Part shown: positions 50,391 through 59,309 of the stretch, one piece after another
Layout of the letters: each line of letters opens with the position of its first letter
How positions within the stretch are numbered: position 1 is the stretch's first letter
NCBI GenBank assembly: GCA_964654825.1
Contig: CAZZKG010000014.1
Coordinates: forward strand, 1-64,000
Direction: 5' to 3'
Length of the DNA stretch: 64,000 bases
From: CAZZKG01 sp964654825
Lineage (GTDB): Bacteria; Gemmatimonadota; CAZMKB01
Notes under the pieces: generated by a model
The model's database searches: none
Told to the model about the DNA's origin: nothing
The model's input: only the letters and a program-made list of their open reading frames with translations
Translations under genes and position numbers: made by a program

Positions 50391-52955
50391 TCAGCGGACC
50401 ATGCTGCCGGGCGAGCCGACGGTAGCTGGTGAATCAGTTTTCAAACCCTTGCCGCCCGTGACAGTCTGTCTGTCAGAGCCGGGAAGGGTAACAAAATCGT
50501 TGTTCTCTGAACCGGTGACGCGCATAAAGCTGTTGTCCCCTGCGTACGCTGCCGCGTTGGGCAGGAGGATGTCCCAGTCGCCGCCGATCTGGAAGTAGGT
50601 CACGCCGAAATACATGTTGAGCGCCACGACCCGGGGGGCCGCCGAATTGACGGCAACGCAGGGGTTCCCGTTGTCCCAGGAAGCGATGACATCACCATCC
50701 GGCTGGACCGGGGCGTCGACCGAATACGCCCCCTCGGTGAGAGTCGAAACACCCGCCATGATCGGGTGGCTCGGATCATAGGTGCCGAGGCTTACCGGAA
50801 CTAAGTAGTTGTAGCCGACGCCCAGAGGGCTGTAGTCGCTCATAATGCGACCGCCGATCGCCCAGCTGCTTGTGAAGCTGAACTGCGAGAGAACAACCGC
50901 CCCGCCGAGATCGACATAATCGGCCAGGACGTCACCGATCGCTGCCGCATCGGCGAACGGGTAGTTTGACCAGACCTGGACCACATCATAAGGAAGCAGA
51001 TCATCGAGAATGGGGGTGGAGGTTGAAACATCCATCACGTCCACACCGGTGAAACGTCCGTCGGCTAAAAGCGCACTCGATGCATTGCCGGCCTCGGACG
51101 TGGAGTAGTCCGACAGGAGGATCAGCACGCTGTATGGACCACCTCCGCCTTCACCCTGCTTGTAGACGTTGAACGAGCAGCTGTCTTCAGGTGCCGAAGG
51201 ATAATCACCGAAATAGATCCTGTACTCGTACGATCCTTCAGGTGCTCCCGCCGGCACGTAGTGCGTCATACCCGTCACGCTTCTCACCTGATCGGGACCG
51301 AACGGAACATTATTGAACTGGAGGACCGGGCCATAGACGAATCCACCCGGCAGCCTGGCCATGGTCCACACATCGACCGACCGCGTCGAATCACAGTGGT
51401 TCGTGAGGGAAGCATCGAACGAGAACGAACCGCCCTCCGGAGGAATGATGGCCGGCGGGTCATTGACGGAGCAGTTGAGCTCCCACCAGCATCCGCTGGC
51501 CCCGAGAACGTCCAGGGCCGCGTCGAGATCGATCAGGCCCCAGCCGTACGTGTTGTCCTCCCCGGTGCTGCCGAGGTCCTGGGCCGATTGCATGAGCGCG
51601 AACTTGACCTGCTCGCTCGTGGCGTTGGGATCGGCCTGACGAAGCACCGCTACCGCCCCCGCGACGTGTGGACACGCCATCGAGGTACCTGACATGGTTG
51701 TATACCCGCCGCCGGGATAGGAGGAGCGTACATCGACTCCGGGGGCCGAAACTTCCGGCTTGGTTGTTTCGCTTCCGCAGGCGCTGGGTGCCGGACCCTG
51801 ACTCGAGAAATACGCTATCGGATCATTGCCGTAGTCCGCCCCGTCGATCGCGCCCGAGCAGAAGGAGTCATACGGGCTGCTGGCCCTGTTGGCGGGGTTG
51901 CGAATCGCGTTCGGTGGACTTGCACCCTCGTTGCCCGCCGCGAAGACGACAACGACACCCGCGGCTTCGCAGCCGTCGAGGGCACTCCAGAACATATTGT
52001 CGCAGGCGCCGCCCGGCAGGTAGTCGCTGTGATATATCGGAGATATACCCCAGGAGTTCGAGTTGACGTCGGGTACGTCGTCCACGGTACCCGGATCACC
52101 ATCGGGATCGGCGGTCCACTGGAAAGCGGTGATGGCGTCGGCGATAGTCGTCGGTATGTCGACCCTGTCGATGACACCCGCCGATATCCATTCGGCATCA
52201 TACGCCACGCCGATGTGATCATCAGTGTTGGTCTGATACCCACAGATGGTTCCCATCGTGTGAGTCCCGTGGCCACCGGAATCAAACGGGAATGTGGTCC
52301 CCGTCACCGGATCATACCAGCACTCACTCGATGGTGCGTGAGTTCCTCTCCAGCGAGCACTGAGAGCCTGGTGATTACCATCAACCCCGGTGTCGAGGTG
52401 GCTGACGAGCCGTCCGGCGCCCGTGTAGCCCCGAGCCCATGCCAGCGGTGCATTGATACGCTCGAGCCCTTCCTCGATCGAGGCGATGAGTTTCTCGGGC
52501 GCGGCATTTTCAGAAACAGGCTGGATATTCTCGATCTCGTAGTCGAGATACATGTCACCCACATCGACACGATTCGACATCTGTTCCACAAACTCCTTCG
52601 TCGCATCCACCACGACCAGGTTGTCGATCCATAGAGTCCTGTAATCTCTCACCCGGCCTTCCGCGATGCCGCTCTCCAGGTAAGCGACGAGACCACCCTG
52701 AGTGTCCCGGGCCTTCTTCATGAGCGCACGAACCACGACTTCATGACGATACTCACGCGTCGCGTGCATCCTGTTCAATTCACTGTTGAGAGCCGCAATG
52801 TCTACTTTGCTCTCTAGCATCACGACAGAGGAAATAAATTCATCCCCGGACATTTTGTCGAGCTGTGCACTGAGGTCAGGGGTGATGTACCCGGCCCGGG
52901 CTCCTCCGATGACCAGGAACATGAGTGTGAAGGTGAGCAATGATACCCGTTTCAT
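50391..52955 (-). CDS. secreted subtilisin-like serine protease (S8) with large C-terminal region
   Basis: 854 residues from ATG 52955 (GGAGGAG upstream); an in-frame start at 53012 lies before the ribosome site. Signal peptide LLTFTLMFLVIGGARA, an I9-like propeptide, then the catalytic triad: D188 in SHLDTGVDG, H229 in GGHGTHTMG, S425 in GTSMACPHVAGA, with oxyanion Asn in NSNSWG. The C-terminal 350 residues include an immunoglobulin-like stretch and a segment (SVLILLSDYSTSEAGNAS, YDVVQVWSNYPFADAAA, LGGAVVLSQFSF) resembling glutamine-amidotransferase-like domains. No YPNPFNP sorting domain is seen. Divergent from porX, with a strong extended -10 promoter and a terminator. Confidence 0.92.
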   Translation of the reverse strand: MKRVSLLTFTLMFLVIGGARAGYITPDLSAQLDKMSGDEFISSVVMLESKVDIAALNSELNRMHATREYRHEVVVRALMKKARDTQGGLVAYLESGIAEGRVRDYRTLWIDNLVVVDATKEFVEQMSNRVDVGDMYLDYEIENIQPVSENAAPEKLIASIEEGLERINAPLAWARGYTGAGRLVSHLDTGVDGNHQALSARWRGTHAPSSECWYDPVTGTTFPFDSGGHGTHTMGTICGYQTNTDDHIGVAYDAEWISAGVIDRVDIPTTIADAITAFQWTADPDGDPGTVDDVPDVNSNSWGISPIYHSDYLPGGACDNMFWSALDGCEAAGVVVVFAAGNEGASPPNAIRNPANRASSPYDSFCSGAIDGADYGNDPIAYFSSQGPAPSACGSETTKPEVSAPGVDVRSSYPGGGYTTMSGTSMACPHVAGAVAVLRQADPNATSEQVKFALMQSAQDLGSTGEDNTYGWGLIDLDAALDVLGASGCWWELNCSVNDPPAIIPPEGGSFSFDASLTNHCDSTRSVDVWTMARLPGGFVYGPVLQFNNVPFGPDQVRSVTGMTHYVPAGAPEGSYEYRIYFGDYPSAPEDSCSFNVYKQGEGGGGPYSVLILLSDYSTSEAGNASSALLADGRFTGVDVMDVSTSTPILDDLLPYDVVQVWSNYPFADAAAIGDVLADYVDLGGAVVLSQFSFTSSWAIGGRIMSDYSPLGVGYNYLVPVSLGTYDPSHPIMAGVSTLTEGAYSVDAPVQPDGDVIASWDNGNPCVAVNSAAPRVVALNMYFGVTYFQIGGDWDILLPNAAAYAGDNSFMRVTGSENNDFVTLPGSDRQTVTGGKGLKTDSPATVGSPGSMVR

Positions 52956-53113
52956 AGAACTCCTCCTGAAAGTGATTTTCCCCGGGAATGCGCACGACAA
53001 CGGCCGTTTCACTCTCGGGCCCGATACGGTCCGATGGGCCCCCTTATTTCGTAACCCTCCTTTCTTCCCTTGCTCTCTAAAGCGATACCCCCCCCCGCAA
53101 TTTCAGATTTCAC

Positions 53114-53143
53114 AGTATACCACAAAACACACTGATCTGTCAA
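53114..53143 (-). promoter_or_regulatory. promoter of the subtilase gene
   Basis: Minus strand: TTGACA (53143-53138), 18 bases, TATACT (53119-53114) with a TGG extended -10. The 150-base leader contains a C-tract. It shares the 343-base divergent region with the porX promoter. Confidence 0.75.
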
Positions 53144-53234
53144 ACAGCCACCTTGAGGTTGTTGATTCTCAATAGTAATTTGAAGCAGGAGATGGAAGAG
53201 TCTGAAGGGATAATTTTAATACTACCGGCTCACG

Positions 53235-53263
53235 TTGACAGAAAGTTCGGGGGTGCATATTAT
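53235..53263 (+). promoter_or_regulatory. promoter of porX
   Basis: TTGACA (53235-53240), 17 bases, TATTAT (53258-53263). Initiation near 53270, about 30 bases before the GTG. Confidence 0.75.
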
Positions 53264-53298
53264 TACGAGTACCGAACACAGAATGAAGGTGACCTGTC

Positions 53299-54870
53299 GT
53301 GGACGTTCCCATCACAAGAAACAGGGTTCTCTGGGTGGACGACGAAGTCGACCTCCTGAAAGCTCACGTCATTTTTCTCGAGGAGAAGGGCTTTAGTCTC
53401 ACCACCGCAACCAATGGCGAAGACGCACTCATTCTCCTGAGGGAGCAGCCGTTCGACCTCGTTCTCCTCGACGAACAGATGACCGGGAAGAGGGGAATCG
53501 CAGTCCTCAGAGAGATCAAGTTCGAGTTTCCGCATATTCCGGTCGTGATGGTCACCAAGAGTGAAGAAGAACAGATCATGAACGAAGCTATCGGGAGGAG
53601 GGTGGACGATTACATTGTAAAACCTTTCAATCCTACCCAGCTGCTCTCCGTCTGTAAGCGGTTCCTGGAGGGGGGGAAGATGTCTCAGGAACGGCTCGTC
53701 CAGGATTTTGTCACCTCGTTCAGGGAACTTCAGGAACTCATCGGCTCCGATCTCGGTTGGAGAGACTGGGCTGAGCTATACCTCCGAATCATCCGGTGGG
53801 AGATGAACCTGAGAGAAATGGAAGAAGCGGGCCTCCTCGGTTCCATCTTCGATCTCAAGAAAGAATTCCGGACTAAATTTTCTCTGTACGTCTCCAGTAA
53901 CTACAGAAACTGGCAGGAGACAGGGGCGGACCGGCCGGTTTTCTCCACCGACCTCGTAAAAAAGTACGTGTACCCGACCATTGCCAGTCACGGCCGTGTC
54001 ATCTTCATCATCATCGATTGTCTGCGGCTCGACCAGTGGGAGGTTCTGCTTCCCGAGATCAATCAGTTATTCGACGTACGATCTGAGCTCTATTACTCGA
54101 TCCTGCCGTCGGCAACTCCGTATTCGAGGAACGCCATATTCAGCGGTCTCCTGCCGCTGGAAATTCACCGGAAACATCCCCAGTACTGGGACCTCGAGGC
54201 TGACGATGAAGTGAGCCTGAACCGGTTCGAAAAGGAGCTCTTCAGCGAACAGATGGGACGGCTCGGATACGAGCACAACAGGCAGATCAGATTCGAGCGG
54301 GTCCTCACCAAGGGGGACGGGCAGGCGCTCTCCAAGAGGCTGCCTGATCTCCTCAAAAGTAATCTCGTGACGGTCGTATACAACTTCATCGATATCCTTA
54401 CCCACGGCAGGTCGGAATCCGACATTCTCCTCGAAATGGTTCCCGATGAGGAGGCCATGAGATCCATGGCGAAGACCTGGTTTCTCCACTCGAGCATCTA
54501 CGAGCTTATCAGGGGAGCGGCACACGAGGGTATACCGGTCATCGTGACCAGCGATCACGGCTCAGTCCACTGTTTCCACCCCCTCGTCGTCTACGCAAAG
54601 CGTGACGCTTCGACCAACCTGCGGTACAAGTTTGGAGAAAACCTCCGGGCCGACGGGAAAGAAGTCTACTCCGAGAAAAAACCCGAATCAATAGGCCTTA
54701 CCACGAAAGGCCTCAACATGAATTTCCTCTTCGCCATGGAAGACAGCTATTTTGTCTATCCCACCAAACTTCGCGAGTATCAAAACCGGTACTACGGGAG
54801 TTTCCTCCACGGGGGGATATCCCCTGAAGAGCTCATCCTTCCCATCTCCCTCCTCACCCCGAGGACCTGA
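53299..54870 (+). CDS. porX: PorX-like response regulator: CheY receiver fused to PglZ domain
   Basis: 523 residues from GTG 53299 (AAGGTG upstream). The receiver has the acidic pair in WVDDEVD, phospho-acceptor D58 in LVLLDEQM, the switch residue in VTKSE and the lysine in YIVKPFN. After an alpha-helical linker comes a PglZ/alkaline-phosphatase-fold domain: VIFIIIDCLRLDQWEVL, ILPSATPYSRNAIFSGLLP, NFIDILTHGRSESD and VTSDHGSVHC. This is the architecture of PorX, which with the kinase PorY and sigma factor SigP controls type IX secretion genes in Bacteroidetes; its PglZ domain cleaves oligonucleotides. No porY is adjacent. It heads a glycan operon, with the GT9 gene 4 bases on. Confidence 0.92.
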   Translation: MDVPITRNRVLWVDDEVDLLKAHVIFLEEKGFSLTTATNGEDALILLREQPFDLVLLDEQMTGKRGIAVLREIKFEFPHIPVVMVTKSEEEQIMNEAIGRRVDDYIVKPFNPTQLLSVCKRFLEGGKMSQERLVQDFVTSFRELQELIGSDLGWRDWAELYLRIIRWEMNLREMEEAGLLGSIFDLKKEFRTKFSLYVSSNYRNWQETGADRPVFSTDLVKKYVYPTIASHGRVIFIIIDCLRLDQWEVLLPEINQLFDVRSELYYSILPSATPYSRNAIFSGLLPLEIHRKHPQYWDLEADDEVSLNRFEKELFSEQMGRLGYEHNRQIRFERVLTKGDGQALSKRLPDLLKSNLVTVVYNFIDILTHGRSESDILLEMVPDEEAMRSMAKTWFLHSSIYELIRGAAHEGIPVIVTSDHGSVHCFHPLVVYAKRDASTNLRYKFGENLRADGKEVYSEKKPESIGLTTKGLNMNFLFAMEDSYFVYPTKLREYQNRYYGSFLHGGISPEELILPISLLTPRT

Positions 54871-54874
54871 TAGC

Positions 54875-55984
54875 ATGCTGAAGAGCCTGGAAAAGAAGTG
54901 TAAGAAGCTTCTCTCGGGGCTCGTGAAGATGCTGCTCGATGAAGGTGCTCCTCCAGAGAAAATTCCCTCCCCGGGGGACCTGAAGAATGTTCTCGTCATC
55001 AGGCACGACAATAAAATCGGTAATCTCCTCCTCATCACTCCATTTCTCAGCGAGCTAAGGAAGGCATTTCCCGATTCGTCCATCTCAATTCTCGTTAGCG
55101 AGGCGTACCCGGAAATTTTCGAAGAGAATGATGACATCGATCACGTAATCCTCTATCACAAATCGAACCTCAAGCGATATCCCTGGAAAGCTTTCGGTCT
55201 CTATAGACTCCTGAGAGGCGCTCATTACGACCTCGCCATCGACGCGAGTCACCCACACTCGTTCTCCTTCACTTCGGCGATTCTTACGCGACTCTCCGGT
55301 GCACCGAACAGGCTGGGGTTCGACAGGGGAGATGCACGATACTACATCAACCTGCCGGTACCAATGCCGGCGGAAAGGCAGCACGAGTCCGACATCATTC
55401 TGAGCCTTCTTTACCATCTCGGCACGAGTCCTGTATCAGGTCCTCTGAAGTACACGGTGCGAAAGGACGAGCTCGCCTGGGCGGACATTGAGCAATCGAG
55501 GCTAGGCTGCAAAGCGGATGAGCCCGTCATCGGGATCTTTGCCGGTGGAAGAGGAAGTAAGAAAATCGCATTCGAGGTGTACGCTGATATCGCCCGGATT
55601 CTCGAGGACAATGATCCCGGTACGATCGTATTCTTCCTCGGGCCCCTCGAACAGGGTGAGCGAGCCCTGTTTCGGGAGATCGTGGGTGAGGACCGGACCA
55701 TCGCACCGCAGTATCCTCTCAGAAAATTCGCGGCACTCCTCACGTCTCTCAGTGTGTTTGTGACACCGGATTCAGGTCCCATGCATCTCGCCGGTGCTCT
55801 TGATGTCCCGGTCGTGGCGATCTTCAGGGAGGACAGGGCATGGCGTTACGGACCACGTGCAGCCCACGACACGGTGCTCTTCTATCCGGAAGAGATCAAC
55901 AGCAGGGAGGTCTGCAGCACAATCATCCGGACCCTTCAGGGGCACAGGAAGGCCCGTTCCGACGAGGCGCTGCATGGATCGTAA
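54875..55984 (+). CDS. family 9 glycosyltransferase (heptosyltransferase-like)
   Basis: 369 residues from ATG 54875 (GAGGA nine bases upstream, 4 bases after the porX stop). Motifs: VLVIRHDNKIGNLLLITPFL, YDLAIDASHPHSFSFTSAIL, APNRLGFD and VIGIFAGGRGSKKI, FVTPDSGPMHLAGALDVPVVAIF. GT9 enzymes add heptoses or related sugars to the lipopolysaccharide core. Coupled to the next gene by an 11-base overlap. Confidence 0.92.
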   Translation: MLKSLEKKCKKLLSGLVKMLLDEGAPPEKIPSPGDLKNVLVIRHDNKIGNLLLITPFLSELRKAFPDSSISILVSEAYPEIFEENDDIDHVILYHKSNLKRYPWKAFGLYRLLRGAHYDLAIDASHPHSFSFTSAILTRLSGAPNRLGFDRGDARYYINLPVPMPAERQHESDIILSLLYHLGTSPVSGPLKYTVRKDELAWADIEQSRLGCKADEPVIGIFAGGRGSKKIAFEVYADIARILEDNDPGTIVFFLGPLEQGERALFREIVGEDRTIAPQYPLRKFAALLTSLSVFVTPDSGPMHLAGALDVPVVAIFREDRAWRYGPRAAHDTVLFYPEEINSREVCSTIIRTLQGHRKARSDEALHGS

Positions 55985-57122
55985 GCTCACGATTGTCGAG
56001 ACCGCCGCCCTCCCCTGGTGGAATGCGAGTGCGTATTACGCGGTCGAGCTCTCGAGAGGACTGTTGAAAAAAGGACACCGGGTACTCTTTCTCGGTATCC
56101 CGGGGAGCCCTCCCTTCGTGAAAGCCAAAGGCTATGGAATCGAAGTCGTAGAGGCGATCGACCTGAGACGCAATAGTCCCATCGGGTTCTTCACAAATAT
56201 CAGCAATCTCGTGAAACTGTTTTCCAGACTGAAACCCGATGTCATCAACGCTCATCAGGGTGAGGGTCACCTCCTGTGCACACTGGCCTCAAGGATGACT
56301 CCCGGGAGACCGGTGATCGTGAGAACGCGGGCCGATATCAGAAGGCCGAAAACGCACCCCTTCGGCAGGCTCCTCTATGAAAAGTTCACGGACGCGATCG
56401 TGACGAGCGGTGAGTTTATGAAGTGTGAGGGCTACTTCGACGGATTCTCCCTCCCCCTCGAAATGGTGCATAACATCTATGCAGGTGTGGACACGGATAT
56501 TTTTCGACCGGGACGGGAGAAGAGCGTTATTAGAAGGGAACTCTCGATCCGGGATGATGCAATTCTCTTCGGTATCATCGGAAGGTTATCCCGCGTGAAG
56601 GGGCACCACACGTTTCTGAAAGCGGCCGCGAAGGTCGCGCAGGAAGTTGACCGGGTGAATTTCCTGATCGCCGGAGAAGAAGCACAGGTTTCGAGAGAAA
56701 CCCTCATCAACACAGCGATAGCAGGGAGAATCGGGAGAAGAGTGCACTTTCTTGGTAAGTATCCGGATGTGAAGCCTATTATAGAAGCGATTGACATCGG
56801 TGTCATCGCCTCGCTAGGGTCCGAGGCGGTGTCGAGAGCCGCTATCGAATTCATGGCAATGGGGAAACCGGTGATATCGACATCAGTCGGTGTACTGCCT
56901 GAAATCGTACGTGACGGGGAGACCGGATTCCTCCTCCAGCCCGGGGATGAAGATGCGATTGCCCGGGCGATGCTCGAGCTCCTCAATAATCCCGGGAAGA
57001 GAGACCGGATGGGTGCCGCCGGAAGAAAGCACGTGCTCGAACGCTTCTCGCTGGAGGGGATGACGACCAGGACCGAACAAGTATACTTCGAACTGATCGA
57101 CAATCACCGTCGGAGGGTATGA
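55974..57122 (+). CDS. family 4 glycosyltransferase
   Basis: 382 residues from ATG 55974 (GAGG upstream), overlapping the GT9 gene. N-terminal VETAALPWWNASAYYAVELSRGL, then PDVINAHQGEGHLLC, HNIYAGVDTDIFRPG, IGRLSRVKGHHTFL, and DIGVIASLGSEAVSRAAIEFMAMGKPVIS with the E-x7-E donor site. Likely a lipopolysaccharide core or O-chain glycosyltransferase (WaaG-like). Confidence 0.92.
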   Translation: MDRKLTIVETAALPWWNASAYYAVELSRGLLKKGHRVLFLGIPGSPPFVKAKGYGIEVVEAIDLRRNSPIGFFTNISNLVKLFSRLKPDVINAHQGEGHLLCTLASRMTPGRPVIVRTRADIRRPKTHPFGRLLYEKFTDAIVTSGEFMKCEGYFDGFSLPLEMVHNIYAGVDTDIFRPGREKSVIRRELSIRDDAILFGIIGRLSRVKGHHTFLKAAAKVAQEVDRVNFLIAGEEAQVSRETLINTAIAGRIGRRVHFLGKYPDVKPIIEAIDIGVIASLGSEAVSRAAIEFMAMGKPVISTSVGVLPEIVRDGETGFLLQPGDEDAIARAMLELLNNPGKRDRMGAAGRKHVLERFSLEGMTTRTEQVYFELIDNHRRRV

Positions 57123-57219
57123 TCTCCCGGCATGGATCTGTGAGAAGCCTTTGACTTCGACAAACGAAAAAGGATATTATAGAGAGGTTGAATCACCGCA
57201 GGAGGGGATCGAGCACGAA

Positions 57220-57999
57220 ATGGACCGGGAAAGCATCACGGCTATCATAATGACCTTCAACGAAGAGCACAATATCCAGGCGTGCCTCGAGACACTGGAC
57301 TGGGTGGACGAGCTCATAGTCGCCGACACGGGCAGCACCGACCGCACTATCGAACTGGCTCGTTCATACACGGACAGGATACTGGAGCTCCCGTGGTATG
57401 GGTATGGACCTACTCGCAACCTGGCCCGCAAAGAAGCGACCTCGGACTGGATATTATTCATCGACGCCGACGAGAGAGTAACTGATGATCTGAGAGAATC
57501 GATCCTGACAGTGCTCTCTGCCTGGGACTACCGGTACAACTCGTACAGGATCCCCCGCAGATCGAACTTCGTGGGCAGGTGGATAAAAGGCTGCGGTTGG
57601 TATCCCGGGTATGTGTTACGGCTCGCGAGAAAAGACGAAGGACAATACACAGATGCTTCCGTCCACGAGTCTCTCGAAGTCGAGGGCAAGACTGGCACAC
57701 TGAAAGCCGACCTGCTCCACTACACCGATCCGGACCTCGAGCATTACTTCAAAAAATTCAACCTCTATACGACTCTCGCGGCGGATGACATGGTGAGGGA
57801 CGGTAAGAAGCCGAGATTTTACAAACTCTTCATCAATCCCATCGTAACGTTTTTCAGGATGTTTTTCCTGAAGCGCGGTTTCTGTGACGGGTTCGAGGGA
57901 TTCACGCTCTGTGTTTTTTCTTCCTTCTATGTGTTCACGAAATATACGAAAGCTATCTTCGCCTGGAGAGACAGGAAAGAGAGTCCTGATGATCAGTGA
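57220..57999 (+). CDS. family 2 glycosyltransferase (LPS core, KdtX/WaaE-like)
   Basis: 259 residues from ATG 57220; a TTG at 57151 would add 23 residues without family support, although GGAGG lies 14 bases before the ATG, farther than usual. ITAIIMTFNEEHNIQACLETL, VDELIVADTGSTDRT, LARKEATSDWILFIDADERV and NFVGRWIKGCGWYPGYVLRL are characteristic of the WaaE/KdtX group, which modifies the lipopolysaccharide inner core. Last of the plus-strand run; it converges on the O-antigen ligase gene with two bases between stops. Confidence 0.9.
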   Translation: MDRESITAIIMTFNEEHNIQACLETLDWVDELIVADTGSTDRTIELARSYTDRILELPWYGYGPTRNLARKEATSDWILFIDADERVTDDLRESILTVLSAWDYRYNSYRIPRRSNFVGRWIKGCGWYPGYVLRLARKDEGQYTDASVHESLEVEGKTGTLKADLLHYTDPDLEHYFKKFNLYTTLAADDMVRDGKKPRFYKLFINPIVTFFRMFFLKRGFCDGFEGFTLCVFSSFYVFTKYTKAIFAWRDRKESPDDQ

Positions 58000-58001
58000 C
58001 T

Positions 58002-59174
58002 TTACAGAGGTTCTTGATCCCCGGAGGAGATAATAAAAAGGCCTGCAAGGAAAAAGAAATCCATACCGGCAGATGGTCCCATCAACTGGGTATCGAACAG
58101 ATTTCCGACGAGGAACCCGATGTAACCCCAGAAGAGTGCCCGAGATAAACCGTCTCCGCACCAGAGCTTCTTCGCAAGTGCCAGTAACATCCAGAGAAAC
58201 AATCCGAGTCCGATCACCCCGTCTTCGGCAACAATAGTCGCGTACACATTGTGCAGGTGTTTCATCGTTCCGCTGCTCGCGTCGATGAAGAGCCCAAGAG
58301 ATGTAGCCTTTTCCAGGTACTCTGGATGGAGAACTAGCTGACCGGGTCCCAGCCCGGCAAGCGGGTGTTCCGCCAGTATCCATCCACACACACGCAGGCT
58401 GTTCACTCGCGAGACTATTGATTGATCTGAAGTTATTGTGTGTTCGATACGGCTATGGATACCGGGGACAACAAGGATGAGGACGACGAAGACAAACAGA
58501 GCCAATATAGACAGAACGATGCGGATATGTCTCTGCTTGAGTTCAGTCACCATGAGTCCTGTGACGGCAGGGATAAAAGCGATGTAATATCCCCTCGAGC
58601 CGGACAGGACAAGCCCCGCAAGCAGAAGGACAGCAGCAGCCCACCAGGTCTTACGTCTCGAAGCGGCTGCTTTATAAAGAATGACCGGGAGGATGACGAC
58701 CATGCACGAAGCGAAATCGTTGTGATGGTGGAGTGCCCAGATCATACCTTCCTTCCAGAGCTCCCGGGTGATTTCGTAGTTCCCCGGCAAGAGCCCCAGT
58801 CCGACAAAGATAGAAGCCGCGATGAGGATGAGCCAGGCACTGACGTATATCAGGAATAGACTGTCTCTCTTCCGCGTTATCGCAAGCCCTGCCGCGAATG
58901 GGAGTATCCAGCTGAGGAAAACATCAGGGATTTCAAGCAGACCACTAACGGGTGCCGGGAGGAAGAGCGAGCGGATCCCGTAAAAAAAGACCAGTCCGAG
59001 AAGGGGGATAAAAACAGCCGCACCGGTTTTCCAGATGCGTTTCTCGAAGAGTGCCGGGAGAGAGAGAATACCCCCTACGTAACCGGGCAGGTGAGCAAAA
59101 GGCATCCCGGCAGCAAAGAGAAAACCTGCGAGGTATTTTCTCACTCGCTCAAAAGTAGAGTCGGAATCCTTCAC
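58002..59174 (-). CDS. O-antigen ligase / Wzy-type polymerase family membrane protein
   Basis: 390 residues with about ten transmembrane segments. The Wzy_C pattern is present: a large periplasmic loop with RVNSLRVCGWILAEHPLAGLGPGQL and HLHNVYATIVAEDGVIGLGLFLW, where the NxY/H residues are conserved in WaaL ligases. It would attach O-chains to lipid A-core or polymerise repeats in the periplasm. Encoded alone on the minus strand between glycosyltransferase genes. Confidence 0.88.
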   Translation of the reverse strand: MKDSDSTFERVRKYLAGFLFAAGMPFAHLPGYVGGILSLPALFEKRIWKTGAAVFIPLLGLVFFYGIRSLFLPAPVSGLLEIPDVFLSWILPFAAGLAITRKRDSLFLIYVSAWLILIAASIFVGLGLLPGNYEITRELWKEGMIWALHHHNDFASCMVVILPVILYKAAASRRKTWWAAAVLLLAGLVLSGSRGYYIAFIPAVTGLMVTELKQRHIRIVLSILALFVFVVLILVVPGIHSRIEHTITSDQSIVSRVNSLRVCGWILAEHPLAGLGPGQLVLHPEYLEKATSLGLFIDASSGTMKHLHNVYATIVAEDGVIGLGLFLWMLLALAKKLWCGDGLSRALFWGYIGFLVGNLFDTQLMGPSAGMDFFFLAGLFIISSGDQEPL

Positions 59175-59248
59175 ATACTGATCCTTCCAGCATCGAGGAC
59201 AGCGATCAACTGCAGAAGAACAGTGTCACAGGAAGCTCGACGTTCATA

Positions 59249-59279
59249 TTGACTTGATGAACAGAAATCTAAATATTTA
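59249..59279 (+). promoter_or_regulatory. possible promoter for the following glycosyltransferase gene
   Basis: TTGACT (59249-59254), then AATATT at 17 bases (59272-59277) or TATTTA at 19 (59274-59279). Confidence 0.4.
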
Positions 59280-59309
59280 CTGAAATCCACCCAAATTCAA
59301 GGGGAAATG

